From NCBI GenBank assembly GCA_002297005.1, contig DBIX01000068.1, positions 29,015-93,014 on the forward strand: a stretch of DNA of 64,000 bases, given 5' to 3'. The notes under the pieces were generated by a model, which ran no database searches, was not told the DNA's origin, and was given only the letters and a program-made list of their open reading frames with translations. Below, piece after piece: positions 51,785 to 59,657 of the stretch (positions within the stretch are counted from its first letter, which is position 1; every line of letters starts with the position of its first letter). Source of the DNA: Cyanobacteria bacterium UBA791. GTDB taxonomy: Bacteria > Cyanobacteriota > Vampirovibrionia > Gastranaerophilales > Gastranaerophilaceae. Position numbers and translations under genes: made by a program.

Positions 51785-53674
51785 ATGAAAATAAAAAAAC
51801 TAACAGTAGCAGCAGCTATTGCATTAGGAGTTGCGACATGCTCATTCAGTACTGCAATGGCAGACTGTGGATGTGACAAAGCAACACCAGAAACAGTAAC
51901 AGGCGGAGCATGTCCTTGTCAAATGGAACAACAGGTTGACCCATGCGAACCTTGTGAAGCAAAAGAAAGCAAATGTGATTTACCAGCACAACCAACTTGT
52001 GCAAGCTGTAATCAACCAGCATCAGCAACAAGACAAGATATGCACCAAGCTTATGCATATCCAAACGCAATCTACGGTACAAACAATTACGTAGGTGAAC
52101 TTGGTAATGGTATCACGCTAACAGAGGGTAGTGTACTATCTAACAATGCTTTAGATAAAACTGCAGGTTCAACTATCAACAATACAAGTATGACAGGTGC
52201 AGCATGTGATATTCCTGTAATTGGTGATACTTGTCTAAAACAAGACAAAAAGCAAAACTGTGGTTGTCCAATAGATATTAATACAGAAAATTCAATGGAC
52301 GTAATGAAGAAAAGCTATCTTCCATTTGAAATAAATTCAAAAACATCAGGTTTGACTGGTGCAGCAGCTGATTTAGTAAAAATGTTCCCAGACGTTTCAG
52401 ACAATTACTGGGCAGCATGTGATATTAACAAATTGGCTAGAAACGATGTTGTCGTTGGCTATCCTGATGGAATGTTCAAACCATCAAGAAACGTATCAAG
52501 AGCAGAATTTGCGACAATGTTAGTTAAAGGTATGAACATGAACACTTGTGGTTTACCTACAAAATGTTTATTCTCAGATGTTCCAGCAGGCAACTGGGCA
52601 AATCCTTTAATTGCAAAAGCTGTTGACGAAGACTTGATGTCAGGCTATCCAAACGGCACATTTAAACCACATAACTCAGTAACAAGAGCAGAAGCTCTAG
52701 TAGCTTTATCAAAAGCTTCTAAAGATTGCAACATGGATAAATGTAAAGCAGACGAAATTTTATCAAAATACTCTGATGCAAACACAATCCCTGAGTGGGC
52801 ACAAATTCCTATCGCTCAAGCAATTCAAATGGGTGCATTAGAAAATTCAGTTAACCAATCAAAAATCAACCCTGATAAAAAAGCATCTAGAGCAGAAATT
52901 GCTTCAATGTTACAACCAGTACGTGTAGCAGCAGGCTATGACAAAAATCCTCAAACAGCTAACGCAAGTTGTCCACTAGACGACAATCGTCAAGCTTATG
53001 TTGAAGATTCTGAAATGATTCAAGTTCCGACATTAAAAATGGAATTTAGAGATCAAGTTAACGCTAAAAATGCTAACGTAGGTCAACACTTCACAGCAAA
53101 ATCTCTTGAAAGTATTACAATAAATGGCACAACTTTCCCAGCAGGTTCTTATGTAAGTGGTAAAGTTATCGAAGTAATTAGACCATCAGGTTCTCAAAAA
53201 GGTGCATTAAAACTTGCATTTACAGAAATTCAAAATGGTGATTGCAAAGCAGAATTACCACAACAAATTCTAACAGCTCAAATCACTAAACAAAATACAC
53301 CTAACCCAGTATCAAGATTAATTACTATGCCATTCACTTGGACAGGTACATTAGTTGGTATCGCTGGTAGAACAGTCGGTGGTGCAATTTCTAACCTTGG
53401 TAACGCAGTTGAAAATGTAACTGGTGGCGTTGGTACAACTCTTGGTGAAACTTTACAAGCACAACTTCCAGCTGCTGGTAGAAGTTTAGCAGATGCTGTT
53501 GTTGAAACAGTTAAAGCTCCAATCGATATTACTAGAACTGCCGTTTCTGGTACTATGGGCTTATTCCAATCAACTGGTGATGAATTTGCTTACTTAGTTG
53601 ACCCTAACGGTTATAAAATCTCTGCCGTAAATCCAAAAGAACATATTACAGTTGCTTTTGGTTGCGAAGATTAA
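51785..53674 (+). CDS. Secreted Cys-rich protein with three SLH domains
   Basis: An N-terminal signal peptide (KIKKLTVAAAIALGVATCSFSTAMA) precedes a Cys-rich stretch (residues 27-85, ending SCNQPAS) and three S-layer homology segments. These are FPDVSDNYWAACDINKLARNDVVVGYPDGMF (about 200-250), FSDVPAGNWANPLIAK (about 262-312) and a more diverged third copy up to residue 378. A later part (VNAKNANVGQHFTAKSLESITI, SGKVIEVIRPSG) forms a beta-rich domain. SLH domains anchor proteins to cell-wall polymers. This is a large surface or outer-layer protein; it is followed by a strong terminator. No porin barrel was recognised. Confidence 0.85.
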   Translation: MKIKKLTVAAAIALGVATCSFSTAMADCGCDKATPETVTGGACPCQMEQQVDPCEPCEAKESKCDLPAQPTCASCNQPASATRQDMHQAYAYPNAIYGTNNYVGELGNGITLTEGSVLSNNALDKTAGSTINNTSMTGAACDIPVIGDTCLKQDKKQNCGCPIDINTENSMDVMKKSYLPFEINSKTSGLTGAAADLVKMFPDVSDNYWAACDINKLARNDVVVGYPDGMFKPSRNVSRAEFATMLVKGMNMNTCGLPTKCLFSDVPAGNWANPLIAKAVDEDLMSGYPNGTFKPHNSVTRAEALVALSKASKDCNMDKCKADEILSKYSDANTIPEWAQIPIAQAIQMGALENSVNQSKINPDKKASRAEIASMLQPVRVAAGYDKNPQTANASCPLDDNRQAYVEDSEMIQVPTLKMEFRDQVNAKNANVGQHFTAKSLESITINGTTFPAGSYVSGKVIEVIRPSGSQKGALKLAFTEIQNGDCKAELPQQILTAQITKQNTPNPVSRLITMPFTWTGTLVGIAGRTVGGAISNLGNAVENVTGGVGTTLGETLQAQLPAAGRSLADAVVETVKAPIDITRTAVSGTMGLFQSTGDEFAYLVDPNGYKISAVNPKEHITVAFGCED

Positions 53675-53705
53675 TCTAAATAGTATTCATTCTTTTTGCA
53701 TAAAA

Positions 53706-53738
53706 AAAAGGGGCGACATCTTCGATGTCGCCCCTTTT
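53706..53738 (+). terminator. Terminator of the SLH-protein gene
   Basis: AAAAGGGGCGACATC and GATGTCGCCCCTTTT enclose a TTC loop in an almost perfect 15-base stem followed by AAAT. Confidence 0.85.
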
Positions 53739-53770
53739 AAATATTTTATAAAGTTCACAAAAGCTCTTCC

Positions 53771-53926
53771 TTTTGCTCCTGTGGGTTTCGGACTATCGTC
53801 CAGTCGTTCCTCTCACAAAACAATACTTAATTGTTTTGTTCGGCAGAGTGTCGCTATCGTAGTGTTCCGTCTTCCAAAGCCTTGCACTTCTGCAAGTCTT
53901 TGCAGACTGCACACCGACTTACGCAT
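53771..53926. repeat. Palindromic module S1, copy A
   Basis: 150 of 156 bases match 58051-58206. It contains hairpins CAAAACAATACTTAATTGTTTTG and TTGCACTTCTGCAA. It ends with the motif ACACCGACTTACGCAT. The 483-base gap 53675-54157 is occupied by this module, S2 and about 135 bases of similar GC-rich, hairpin-forming sequence; no gene is present. Confidence 0.85.
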
Positions 53927-54061
53927 ATTGTCTTGGATTATTCGGATACGCATAGCCTTTCATTTCGTTTACATTTGCTATCGCAAATTTGCACTCAATC
54001 AGGCTATTTGCACATTCTGACTGGGTTCGCTTACGCTCACACGGCGTCCTACCGAAAATCC

Positions 54062-54152
54062 GCTGTCTTGCTCGCTCGCGTTAAACGGCAATTCCGAGTT
54101 TTGCTACAGTGCTTTCATCACTTTCGCAAAAGCTCTCCAGCCTCTGCTCGCT
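54062..54152. repeat. Palindromic module S2, copy A
   Basis: 84 of 91 bases match 57930-58020. Here S2 lies after S1, whereas in the second copy S2 precedes S1. The repeat runs into the last codons of the adjacent Lys/Ala-rich gene. Confidence 0.85.
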
Positions 54153-54157
54153 TCGCG

Positions 54158-54538
54158 CTACCAAGTAGTTAAAGTTTTTAAAGCATCTTTCTTTTGTTGA
54201 ACTTTCTTTTGTGCTTTAGCTTTATTTTCTTGGTCTTTTTTCTTTTGAGCTTCTACTTTAGCTTTAGCTTTTGCTTTTTCAGCTTTGATTTTGTCTTCTC
54301 TAGCTTTTTGTTCTTTTTGTAATTTAGCTTTTGCTTCAGCTTGTTTTTTTGCTTGAGCTTCTTTTGCTGCTTTTGCTTTTCTTTCGTTTTCAGCTTGTTG
54401 TGCTCTCAATTTCTTTTCAGAATCAACGATTTTTTGTGTTTTACTTTGTACAAATTTTTCAGTATAAGTCTCTGCTGCGATAGCTGTTGTAGCAAATACC
54501 ATTGAAACTAAACATACTGCTACTAATAATTTTCTCAT
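54158..54538 (-). CDS. Secreted Lys/Ala-rich coiled-coil protein
   Basis: A signal peptide (KLLVAVCLVSMVFATTAIAA) is followed by about 100 residues of K/A/E/Q-rich sequence with heptad character (repeats of the KAKAKVEAQKKK type). There is no cysteine and no recognisable domain. It resembles periplasmic TolA-like linker or nucleoid-like basic tails, but the identity is unknown. The C-terminus ALKTLTTW abuts the palindromic repeat mosaic, so its last residues may be repeat-derived. It has a standard ribosome site (AAGGAG). Confidence 0.65.
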   Translation of the reverse strand: MRKLLVAVCLVSMVFATTAIAAETYTEKFVQSKTQKIVDSEKKLRAQQAENERKAKAAKEAQAKKQAEAKAKLQKEQKAREDKIKAEKAKAKAKVEAQKKKDQENKAKAQKKVQQKKDALKTLTTW

Positions 54539-54620
54539 AATCTTATCTCCTTATTTCGACGAAATTATATTATCTTAAAATTTTCTTTATTTCAAGTTTT
54601 TTTAATATATAATATATTGT

Positions 54621-55358
54621 ATGGAACGCAAAACAGTAAATTTATTGAACTTTCCAATTGACACTTTCAGTTCAGAAGATGCTTTTAAATACGCAAAAAC
54701 TCTACTTGATGGTTCAAAAAGTTCACACATCGTAACAATAAATCCAGAAATCATTGAATCAGCTAAAAAAAATTCACACCTTGAGAGAATTTTAAAAGAG
54801 GCTGAGCTTGTCGTTGCAGATGGTATTGGGATTAAAATCGGTTTATTAATTAAAGGTCAAAAGGTAGACAGAATTGCTGGTATCGATTTTGCAAAAAGAC
54901 TTGTTGAAGAGGCTACAAAATCAGGTATCCCTACGGCTTTAGTTGGGGCTAAACAAGAGGTTCTTGAAAAAGCAACTGAAGAATTATCAAAAAACAATTC
55001 TGGTCTAAACATTGTATACACTCACAATGGATATTTTGACAACAATACAGAAATTATAAATGAATTAAAAGAAAAGTCACCAAAACTACTTTTAGTAGCA
55101 ATGGGTGCACCTAAACAAGAAGAATTTATTTATGAGGCAAAAAGCGTACTTCCTTCAACACTTATGATTGGTATTGGCGGAAGTTTTGATGTTTGGGCAG
55201 GTAATGTAAAACGTGCTCCAAAAATTTGGCAAAAACTTGGTTTAGAATGGTTGTACAGAACAATCAAACAACCTGAAAGATTTAAAAGAATCTTCCCAAC
55301 TTTGCCTAAATTTATTTGTAGTATAATTGAAGAACAATATTTGAAAAAAGGGGTTTAA
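54621..55358 (+). CDS. WecG/TagA/CpsF-family glycosyltransferase
   Basis: The 245-residue protein has the WecG/TagA fold signature: TINPEIIESAKKNSHLERILKEAELVVADGIGI, then LLLVAMGAPKQEEFI and IGIGGSFDVWAGNVKRAPKIWQKLGLEWLYRTIKQPERFKRI. Family members add N-acetylmannosaminuronate or N-acetylmannosamine to an undecaprenyl-linked primer, during enterobacterial common antigen, capsule or teichoic-acid linkage synthesis. It is followed within two bases by the transketolase gene, a possible operon. The acceptor in this organism is unknown. Confidence 0.9.
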   Translation: MERKTVNLLNFPIDTFSSEDAFKYAKTLLDGSKSSHIVTINPEIIESAKKNSHLERILKEAELVVADGIGIKIGLLIKGQKVDRIAGIDFAKRLVEEATKSGIPTALVGAKQEVLEKATEELSKNNSGLNIVYTHNGYFDNNTEIINELKEKSPKLLLVAMGAPKQEEFIYEAKSVLPSTLMIGIGGSFDVWAGNVKRAPKIWQKLGLEWLYRTIKQPERFKRIFPTLPKFICSIIEEQYLKKGV

Positions 55359-55359
55359 T

Positions 55360-56169
55360 ATGTTAGAACAAAAAGAAATCGATGAATTAAAAGATTTATG
55401 TAAACAAAATAGAAGAAATGTTTTAAAAATGGTAAATCACGCTAAATCAGGTCACTGTGGCGGTGCTTTATCAGCAGTAGAAATTTTAACTACTTTATAC
55501 CAAAAAGTTATGAACGTTTCTCCAGAATGGAAAGAAGACAGAGATAGATTTATCCTTTCAAAAGGTCATGCTTCTGCAATTCTTTACTCTGTATTATCAC
55601 AAAAAGGTTTCTTCCCAGCTGAAGAATTAATGACATTCAGAATTTTTGGTTCAAGATTACAAGGTCACCCAAACAATCACTTACCTGGTGTTGAAGTTGC
55701 AACAGGTTCATTAGGTCAAGGTTTATCAATGGGTTGCGGTATGGCTATCGGTCTTAAATTAGACAAAAAACCATCTCACGTATTTGTATACCTTGGTGAC
55801 GGAGAATTACAAGAAGGTTCTTGTTGGGAAGCATTTATGCAAGCTCCTCACAGAGGTTTAAACAACTTAACAGCTATCATCGATAGAAACATGTTACAAA
55901 TCGATGGTGACGTTGAAAAAGTTAAAGCTTTAGAACCTTTAGCAGATAAATTAAGAGCTTTCAACTGGAATGTTGTTGAAATCGACGGACACAACATTGA
56001 AGAAGTTTACGAAGCATTAATGGCTTCTAAAACAGCTGACAAACCAACTGCAATTATTGCTCACACTACAAAAGGTAAAGGCGTTTCATTTATGGAAAAC
56101 CAAGCAGGATGGCACGGTAAAGCTCCTAATGATGAAGAATTAGAAAAAGCTTTAGCAGAATTAGCATAA
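55360..56169 (+). CDS. Transketolase, N-terminal (TPP-binding) subunit
   Basis: This is the PP-domain half of a split transketolase (269 residues): HAKSGHCGGALSAVEILTTLY, RFILSKGHASAILYSVL, LGQGLSMGCGMAIG, the TPP motif GDGELQEGSCWEAFM and a DRNMLQIDGD strand. The pyrimidine-binding C-terminal subunit normally encoded right after it is absent; a deaminase gene follows instead. The partner must lie elsewhere for activity. It takes part in the non-oxidative pentose phosphate pathway. Start and upstream coupling to the glycosyltransferase gene are well supported. Confidence 0.88.
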   Translation: MLEQKEIDELKDLCKQNRRNVLKMVNHAKSGHCGGALSAVEILTTLYQKVMNVSPEWKEDRDRFILSKGHASAILYSVLSQKGFFPAEELMTFRIFGSRLQGHPNNHLPGVEVATGSLGQGLSMGCGMAIGLKLDKKPSHVFVYLGDGELQEGSCWEAFMQAPHRGLNNLTAIIDRNMLQIDGDVEKVKALEPLADKLRAFNWNVVEIDGHNIEEVYEALMASKTADKPTAIIAHTTKGKGVSFMENQAGWHGKAPNDEELEKALAELA

Positions 56170-56190
56170 GCATAGGAAAAGGAAAGAAGT

Positions 56191-56805
56191 ATGAAAAAGA
56201 CATTATTAATTTTAACAGCAATGTTATTCGTAGGCTTTACAGCTCCAGTTTTTTCAGCTGAAACAGTAAGCACAATGACAATGACTGCTGATGAAAAATT
56301 GCAAGCAGAAAAAATTATTATGGAATTACACAACTATAATAATGAAAAAATGAAAGAAGGTTATGGTCCATTCGTAGCGGCAATTTACGATAAAGACGGT
56401 AACTTAGTTGCAAAAACTGCAAACACAGTAGTAAAAGACAAATGTCCTTTACACCACGCAGAAATGAATTGTATCAAAGCTGCATGCGAAAAACTTGGCA
56501 CTTATGATTTATCAAACAAAGGTTTAAAAATGTATGTTACAGCTGAACCTTGTGTAATGTGTGCTGGTGGTATCATGTGGTCAGGTATTGATACTGTTTA
56601 CTATAGTGTAAATTCTAAAGACGTTCAAAAATTAACTGGTTTTGATGAGGGCTACAAACCATTATTATGGAAAGCTCAATTCAAAAAACGTGGTATCAAC
56701 TTATACGGTGGTATCGAAGAATCAGCTGGTAAAGCTTCTTTAGACAAATACGTTTTAGATGGTCACACAGTTTACAAACCTGAAAGACAAGATAACAACG
56801 ATTAA
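56191..56805 (+). CDS. Exported nucleoside/guanine deaminase-like protein
   Basis: An N-terminal signal peptide (KKTLLILTAMLFVGFTAPVFSA) precedes a cytidine/deoxycytidylate deaminase fold. The zinc site is complete: H89-A-E91 in HHAEMNC and P120-C121-VM-C124. The SGIDTVYYSVNSKDVQKLTGFDEGYKP segment resembles GuaD-type guanine deaminases. Deaminases of this fold are normally cytoplasmic, so an exported version is unusual. It may act on purines in the periplasm or outside the cell. The ribosome site GGAAAGAAG supports the start that includes the signal peptide. Substrate unproven. Confidence 0.8.
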   Translation: MKKTLLILTAMLFVGFTAPVFSAETVSTMTMTADEKLQAEKIIMELHNYNNEKMKEGYGPFVAAIYDKDGNLVAKTANTVVKDKCPLHHAEMNCIKAACEKLGTYDLSNKGLKMYVTAEPCVMCAGGIMWSGIDTVYYSVNSKDVQKLTGFDEGYKPLLWKAQFKKRGINLYGGIEESAGKASLDKYVLDGHTVYKPERQDNND

Positions 56806-56810
56806 TTTTG

Positions 56811-56871
56811 TTGGGATATAAATCCCAATCTACAAGATACAAAAAGAGATGTCGAAAGACATCTCTTTTTT
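56811..56871 (+). terminator. Composite terminator after the deaminase gene
   Basis: A TTGGGAT/ATCCCAA hairpin is followed by AAAAAGAGATGTC-GAAA-GACATCTCTTTTTT. The design matches 44345-44410. Confidence 0.85.
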
Positions 56872-56983
56872 GTTATGTCGTTTCGAGTAAAGCAAAGCAA
56901 TCCAAAATTTAGTGGGAAAGAATAATGTTTATTTTTTTCTTCAACGACTTATTCAAATTTCCACCCTACAAACTTAACATCTG

Positions 56984-57137
56984 TGTCACCCTGAATTTAT
57001 TTCAGGGTCTTACCAACGTTGCATCTCACAATTTAACGTTAAGTCATTCTTAAATCAAATTTGCACATGCCTAACTGGTAAGATTCTGAATATACCAGCC
57101 CAACTAAACTATGCACCAAGCACGCTTCAGAATGACA
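56984..57137. repeat. Palindromic element related to the one at 35510-35632
   Basis: The left end TGTCACCCTGAA is inverted at the right end TTCAGAATGACA, and the interior shares TCTTACCAACGTTGCAT with the other element. The right arm is interrupted by about 30 extra bases between GGTAAGATTCTGAA and TTCAGAATGACA. The gap 56872-57277 holds only this element and the terminator at 57201-57236. Confidence 0.65.
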
Positions 57138-57200
57138 TATTAGCAATTATTTCTACATTTCACTCTGCAACCCCTCAAAATTTTGCCCATAAAATGGGCA

Positions 57201-57236
57201 ATAAAAAAGGTTGTCGTTTAAACACACACAACCTTG
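57201..57236 (-). terminator. Terminator of the unknown 135-residue gene
   Basis: AAGGTTGT and ACAACCTT form the stem and TTTTTTATT follows on the minus strand. A second small hairpin, GCCCAT/ATGGGC, sits next to it. Confidence 0.7.
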
Positions 57237-57277
57237 AAAATTAATAGGGAAAGGGAAAATTATATTGTTAAAATTTC

Positions 57278-57685
57278 TTATGCAGCTTTGATAAATAAGT
57301 AACCTGTTTTCTTATCAGTAGCTGAAAATTTGTTAGCGAAAGGATTTTCGCCATTGATTTCTTCCATTACTTGAGAAGCAACACCAGCGATAGCAGTTGA
57401 AGTTTCTTGTAATGTAGCTGTAGCTGCTTGAGTATTTAAATATCTTAATTTTGCAGCTAAGTTATTGTTGATTTGAATTTGTAAACCTGAGTTTGAAATA
57501 GCGATTTGACGAGCTGTGTCAGAATCAACTTTTCCTTTGTATAAATCAATACCAGTTATATCTCTAACTTTTGATTGAGATACAGTTGTTTGAATAGTAG
57601 CATTATTGTAAATATCTTTTGTTACAGATTTTAATGCTTTCACATCAACATCACTATGAGATTTTAAGCCAACGTTATAAGTCAT
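57278..57685 (-). CDS. Unknown paralogue 1 (135 residues)
   Basis: The product (MTYNVGLKSHSDVDVKALKSV...) has no signal peptide. It contains a helical, Gln/Ala-rich C-terminal half (NNNLAAKLRYLNTQAATATLQE) and a short NPF segment (ENPFANKF). The same two features, LNxMQTQAA and NPFxxxN, occur in the 150-residue product at 58315-58767, so the genes are distant paralogues. I do not recognise the family. The pair brackets a mosaic of palindromic repeats. Size and composition would suit a small structural or secreted-apparatus protein, but this is a guess. Confidence 0.6.
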   Translation of the reverse strand: MTYNVGLKSHSDVDVKALKSVTKDIYNNATIQTTVSQSKVRDITGIDLYKGKVDSDTARQIAISNSGLQIQINNNLAAKLRYLNTQAATATLQETSTAIAGVASQVMEEINGENPFANKFSATDKKTGYLFIKAA

Positions 57686-57929
57686 CTTGTCCCTAACTGA
57701 TTTTGTTTATCCCTTACATATTATGTATCGGCTCAAAACCATGATTTCTTTAGGGTTTGGGTTAATTCGTGTTACATTTCGTTACATTTTTAATTGCTCA
57801 TTTAATTTACAAGTTCTAAATTTAACTTTAAAAGTCCTTCATAAAAAAAGACACTTTATAAAAAGTGTCTTTTCCTGCATAATTCACATTCTTCTAATAA
57901 AACTTTTGTTTGAGCCACTACTTACTTGA

Positions 57930-58020
57930 GCTGTCTTACTCGTTCGCATTAAACGGCAATTCCGAGTTTTGCTATCGTGATTTCATCACTTTCGCAAAAG
58001 CTCTCCAGCCTCTGCTCACT
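57930..58020. repeat. Palindromic module S2, copy B
   Basis: 84 of 91 bases match 54062-54152. Its first 22 bases (57930-57951) recur at 58024-58045, giving a partial tandem duplication just before S1. The gene-free stretch 57686-58314 is filled with S2, S1 and S3; I see no gene or promoter in it. Confidence 0.85.
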
Positions 58021-58050
58021 CGTGCTGTCTTACTCGTTCGCATTATGCTC

Positions 58051-58206
58051 TTTTGCTCCTGTGGGTTTCGGACTTACGTCCAGTCGTTCCTCTCACAAAA
58101 CAATACTTAATTGTTTTGTTCGGCAGAGTGTCGCTATCGTAATGTTCCGTCTTCCAAAGCCTTGCACTTCTGCAAGTCTTTTCAGACTGCACACCGGCTT
58201 TCGCAT
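58051..58206. repeat. Palindromic module S1, copy B
   Basis: 150 of 156 bases match 53771-53926. It ends in ACACCGGCTTTCGCAT, and S3 begins directly after. Confidence 0.85.
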
Positions 58207-58318
58207 TTTCCGCCTGTGCAATCAAAGATTGCTCCGCTTCGCAACGGCGGTATCGTTGTGTTGCTCTGCTTGTCTTTGCCTACGCAAAGCCAACGCCAGC
58301 AACACCGGCTTACGCTAT
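58206..58318. repeat. Palindromic module S3, copy B
   Basis: Its first 28 bases are identical to 12616-12643, and it ends with ACACCGGCTTACGCTAT. The middle differs from the other S3 copy and contains its own hairpin GGCTTTGCGTAGGCAAAG (reverse strand). Its end supplies the final codons of the neighbouring minus-strand gene. Confidence 0.75.
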
Positions 58319-58767
58319 GCTCTTGCACTATAAGCAGAAATTGCAGCTTGAGTTTGCATAAAGTTTAATTTTTGCATCAAGTTCGCACTTCCGCCTATTT
58401 GCTTACGAGCTTGCAACATGATGTTTTCTTGAATTGATTGAGTTTGCATTTCTGTTTCTAAATCAATTTTATGTTTTAAAGAAATCTTTTTAACTTCTTC
58501 TTTTTGTTTAGAATCTTGTTGACTGCTTGAATAGTCAAGACCTGAAGAAGATGAAGACGAAGCATCATGATTTGCACCTGAGATATTTAATGATGAAAAT
58601 GGATTTGAATTTTGTCTGAATGCAGCACGAGCTTCATTCATAACATCATTTTTAGCTACCAAAGCTGCTTTTTGTTGAGCGTTGTTAAAGATTTGATCTC
58701 TAACAGAATCAATAGCTGCTCTGTCAACTGTTTTTATGATATTTACGCTTGTCAAGCCTAATGACAT
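58315..58767 (-). CDS. Unknown paralogue 2 (150 residues)
   Basis: The product starts MSLGLTSVNIIKTVDRAAIDSVRDQIFNNAQQ. It has a Ser-rich low-complexity middle (SSSSSSGLDYSSSQQ) and a C-terminal helix MQKLNFMQTQAAISAYSARA similar to the LRYLNTQAATA helix of the 135-residue paralogue; both also have an NPF motif. The last four residues are encoded by the edge of the palindromic mosaic, so the original C-terminus may have been replaced. No function can be assigned. It is upstream of the mosaic in a minus-strand arrangement with its paralogue. Confidence 0.6.
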   Translation of the reverse strand: MSLGLTSVNIIKTVDRAAIDSVRDQIFNNAQQKAALVAKNDVMNEARAAFRQNSNPFSSLNISGANHDASSSSSSGLDYSSSQQDSKQKEEVKKISLKHKIDLETEMQTQSIQENIMLQARKQIGGSANLMQKLNFMQTQAAISAYSARA

Positions 58768-58864
58768 ATAACTCTATAATCCTCTTAAATATCCTTACTT
58801 TAATAAAGTAATATTTGTTAAAATAATTGCTTATTTTTGAGGGTTTTTGTAAAGATTGTTACAA

Positions 58865-58891
58865 AAAAGGCGAGCCGTAGGCTCGCCTTTT
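58865..58891 (-). terminator. Terminator of the Cys-rich secreted protein gene
   Basis: AAAAGGCGAGCC pairs with GGCTCGCCTTTT around GTA; TTTTTTGTAAC follows on the minus strand. Confidence 0.85.
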
Positions 58892-58908
58892 AACACAAGT
58901 TAATAAAA

Positions 58909-59478
58909 TTATTTATTACATTTGCAAGGTTTACAACAATATTTAGCACCTTTTTTCACTCTATAATTCATTTCTCGCTTAATTTTTCTATATTCTGATT
59001 TTTGATCAGATTTTAAGATTTGTTTAAATTCCTTATCAACACATTTCATAGTTTTCTTTAATTGTTTAAACTCTTGTTTTAAGACTCTTTCTTGAGCACG
59101 AATATCTTTTTTATCTAAGCATGGAGCTTGGATTTTTTCACATAAACATTTGTGAGCAGATTTAACCGCTTCTTTTTCGTTATCGATAGCTGTCTTGTAA
59201 GCATTTTCGATATTTTTAGCTTGTTGTTTTTGACAAGTATCAAGATTTAAACGGCAATAAAGCTCGTCACGTTTCTTTTCCCAACAAGTTGTGTTGCAAG
59301 GATTTGCTTCAGCTTGGTCATGACATGTTTGACACTTGTTGCAGTCATCAAATTTATTTTCACAACCACAATTTGAACTAGCCATTGGCTCAAAGTTTGG
59401 ACAACATTCAGCAAAAGCAGAAGTTGCCGATAAAGACATTAATGATGTTAAACCTAACATTAAAAACAATTTTTTCAT
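58909..59478 (-). CDS. Secreted Cys-rich coiled-coil protein
   Basis: A signal peptide (KKLFLMLGLTSLMSLSATSAFA) is followed by a Cys-rich head (CCPNFEPMASSNCGCENKFDDCNKCQTCHDQ) and a long helical part of about 100 residues (QAKNIENAYKTAIDNEKEAVKSAHKCL, then KQEFKQLKKTMKCVDKEFKQIL). It ends in a basic, Cys-bearing tail (KYCCKPCKCNK). About 19 cysteines suggest heavy disulfide bonding or metal binding in an oxidising compartment. It resembles the Cys-rich head of the SLH protein in style. The ribosome site AAGGAGG is strong. Function unknown. Confidence 0.7.
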   Translation of the reverse strand: MKKLFLMLGLTSLMSLSATSAFAECCPNFEPMASSNCGCENKFDDCNKCQTCHDQAEANPCNTTCWEKKRDELYCRLNLDTCQKQQAKNIENAYKTAIDNEKEAVKSAHKCLCEKIQAPCLDKKDIRAQERVLKQEFKQLKKTMKCVDKEFKQILKSDQKSEYRKIKREMNYRVKKGAKYCCKPCKCNK

Positions 59479-59607
59479 GATTTTCCTCCTTATTGATATA
59501 CATTAATTGTACGTATAGAGCGAGAAAAACCTATATACATGTGGGTATAAATTTTAATAGACATGTGGATAAAAAATAAAAAATTTTAAGAAAAGTGAAA
59601 AAAGGTA

Positions 59608-59636
59608 TTTACAAAAAAAATTTTTCTTTATATAAT
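59608..59636 (+). promoter_or_regulatory. Sigma-70-type promoter of the tRNA-Ala locus
   Basis: TTTACA (59608-59613) and TATAAT (59631-59636) are 17 bases apart. Transcription would start just before the duplicated tRNA-Ala 5' half. Confidence 0.75.
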
Positions 59637-59657
59637 AGACATACGAACAAACCGTTC

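Noticed and set aside
53771..54152. CRISPR-like repeat array
   Set aside because: Repeats are two long shuffled modules with palindromes, not short identical repeats at regular spacing.
53652..54172. Short open frames (122 and 113 residues) over the repeat mosaic
   Set aside because: They are translations of palindromic repeat DNA, rich in Ser/Cys/Leu, with no ribosome site, and recur with the repeat at 57900-58370.
57687..58370. Small open frames in the second mosaic
   Set aside because: They match the repeat modules in various frames and have no ribosome site.
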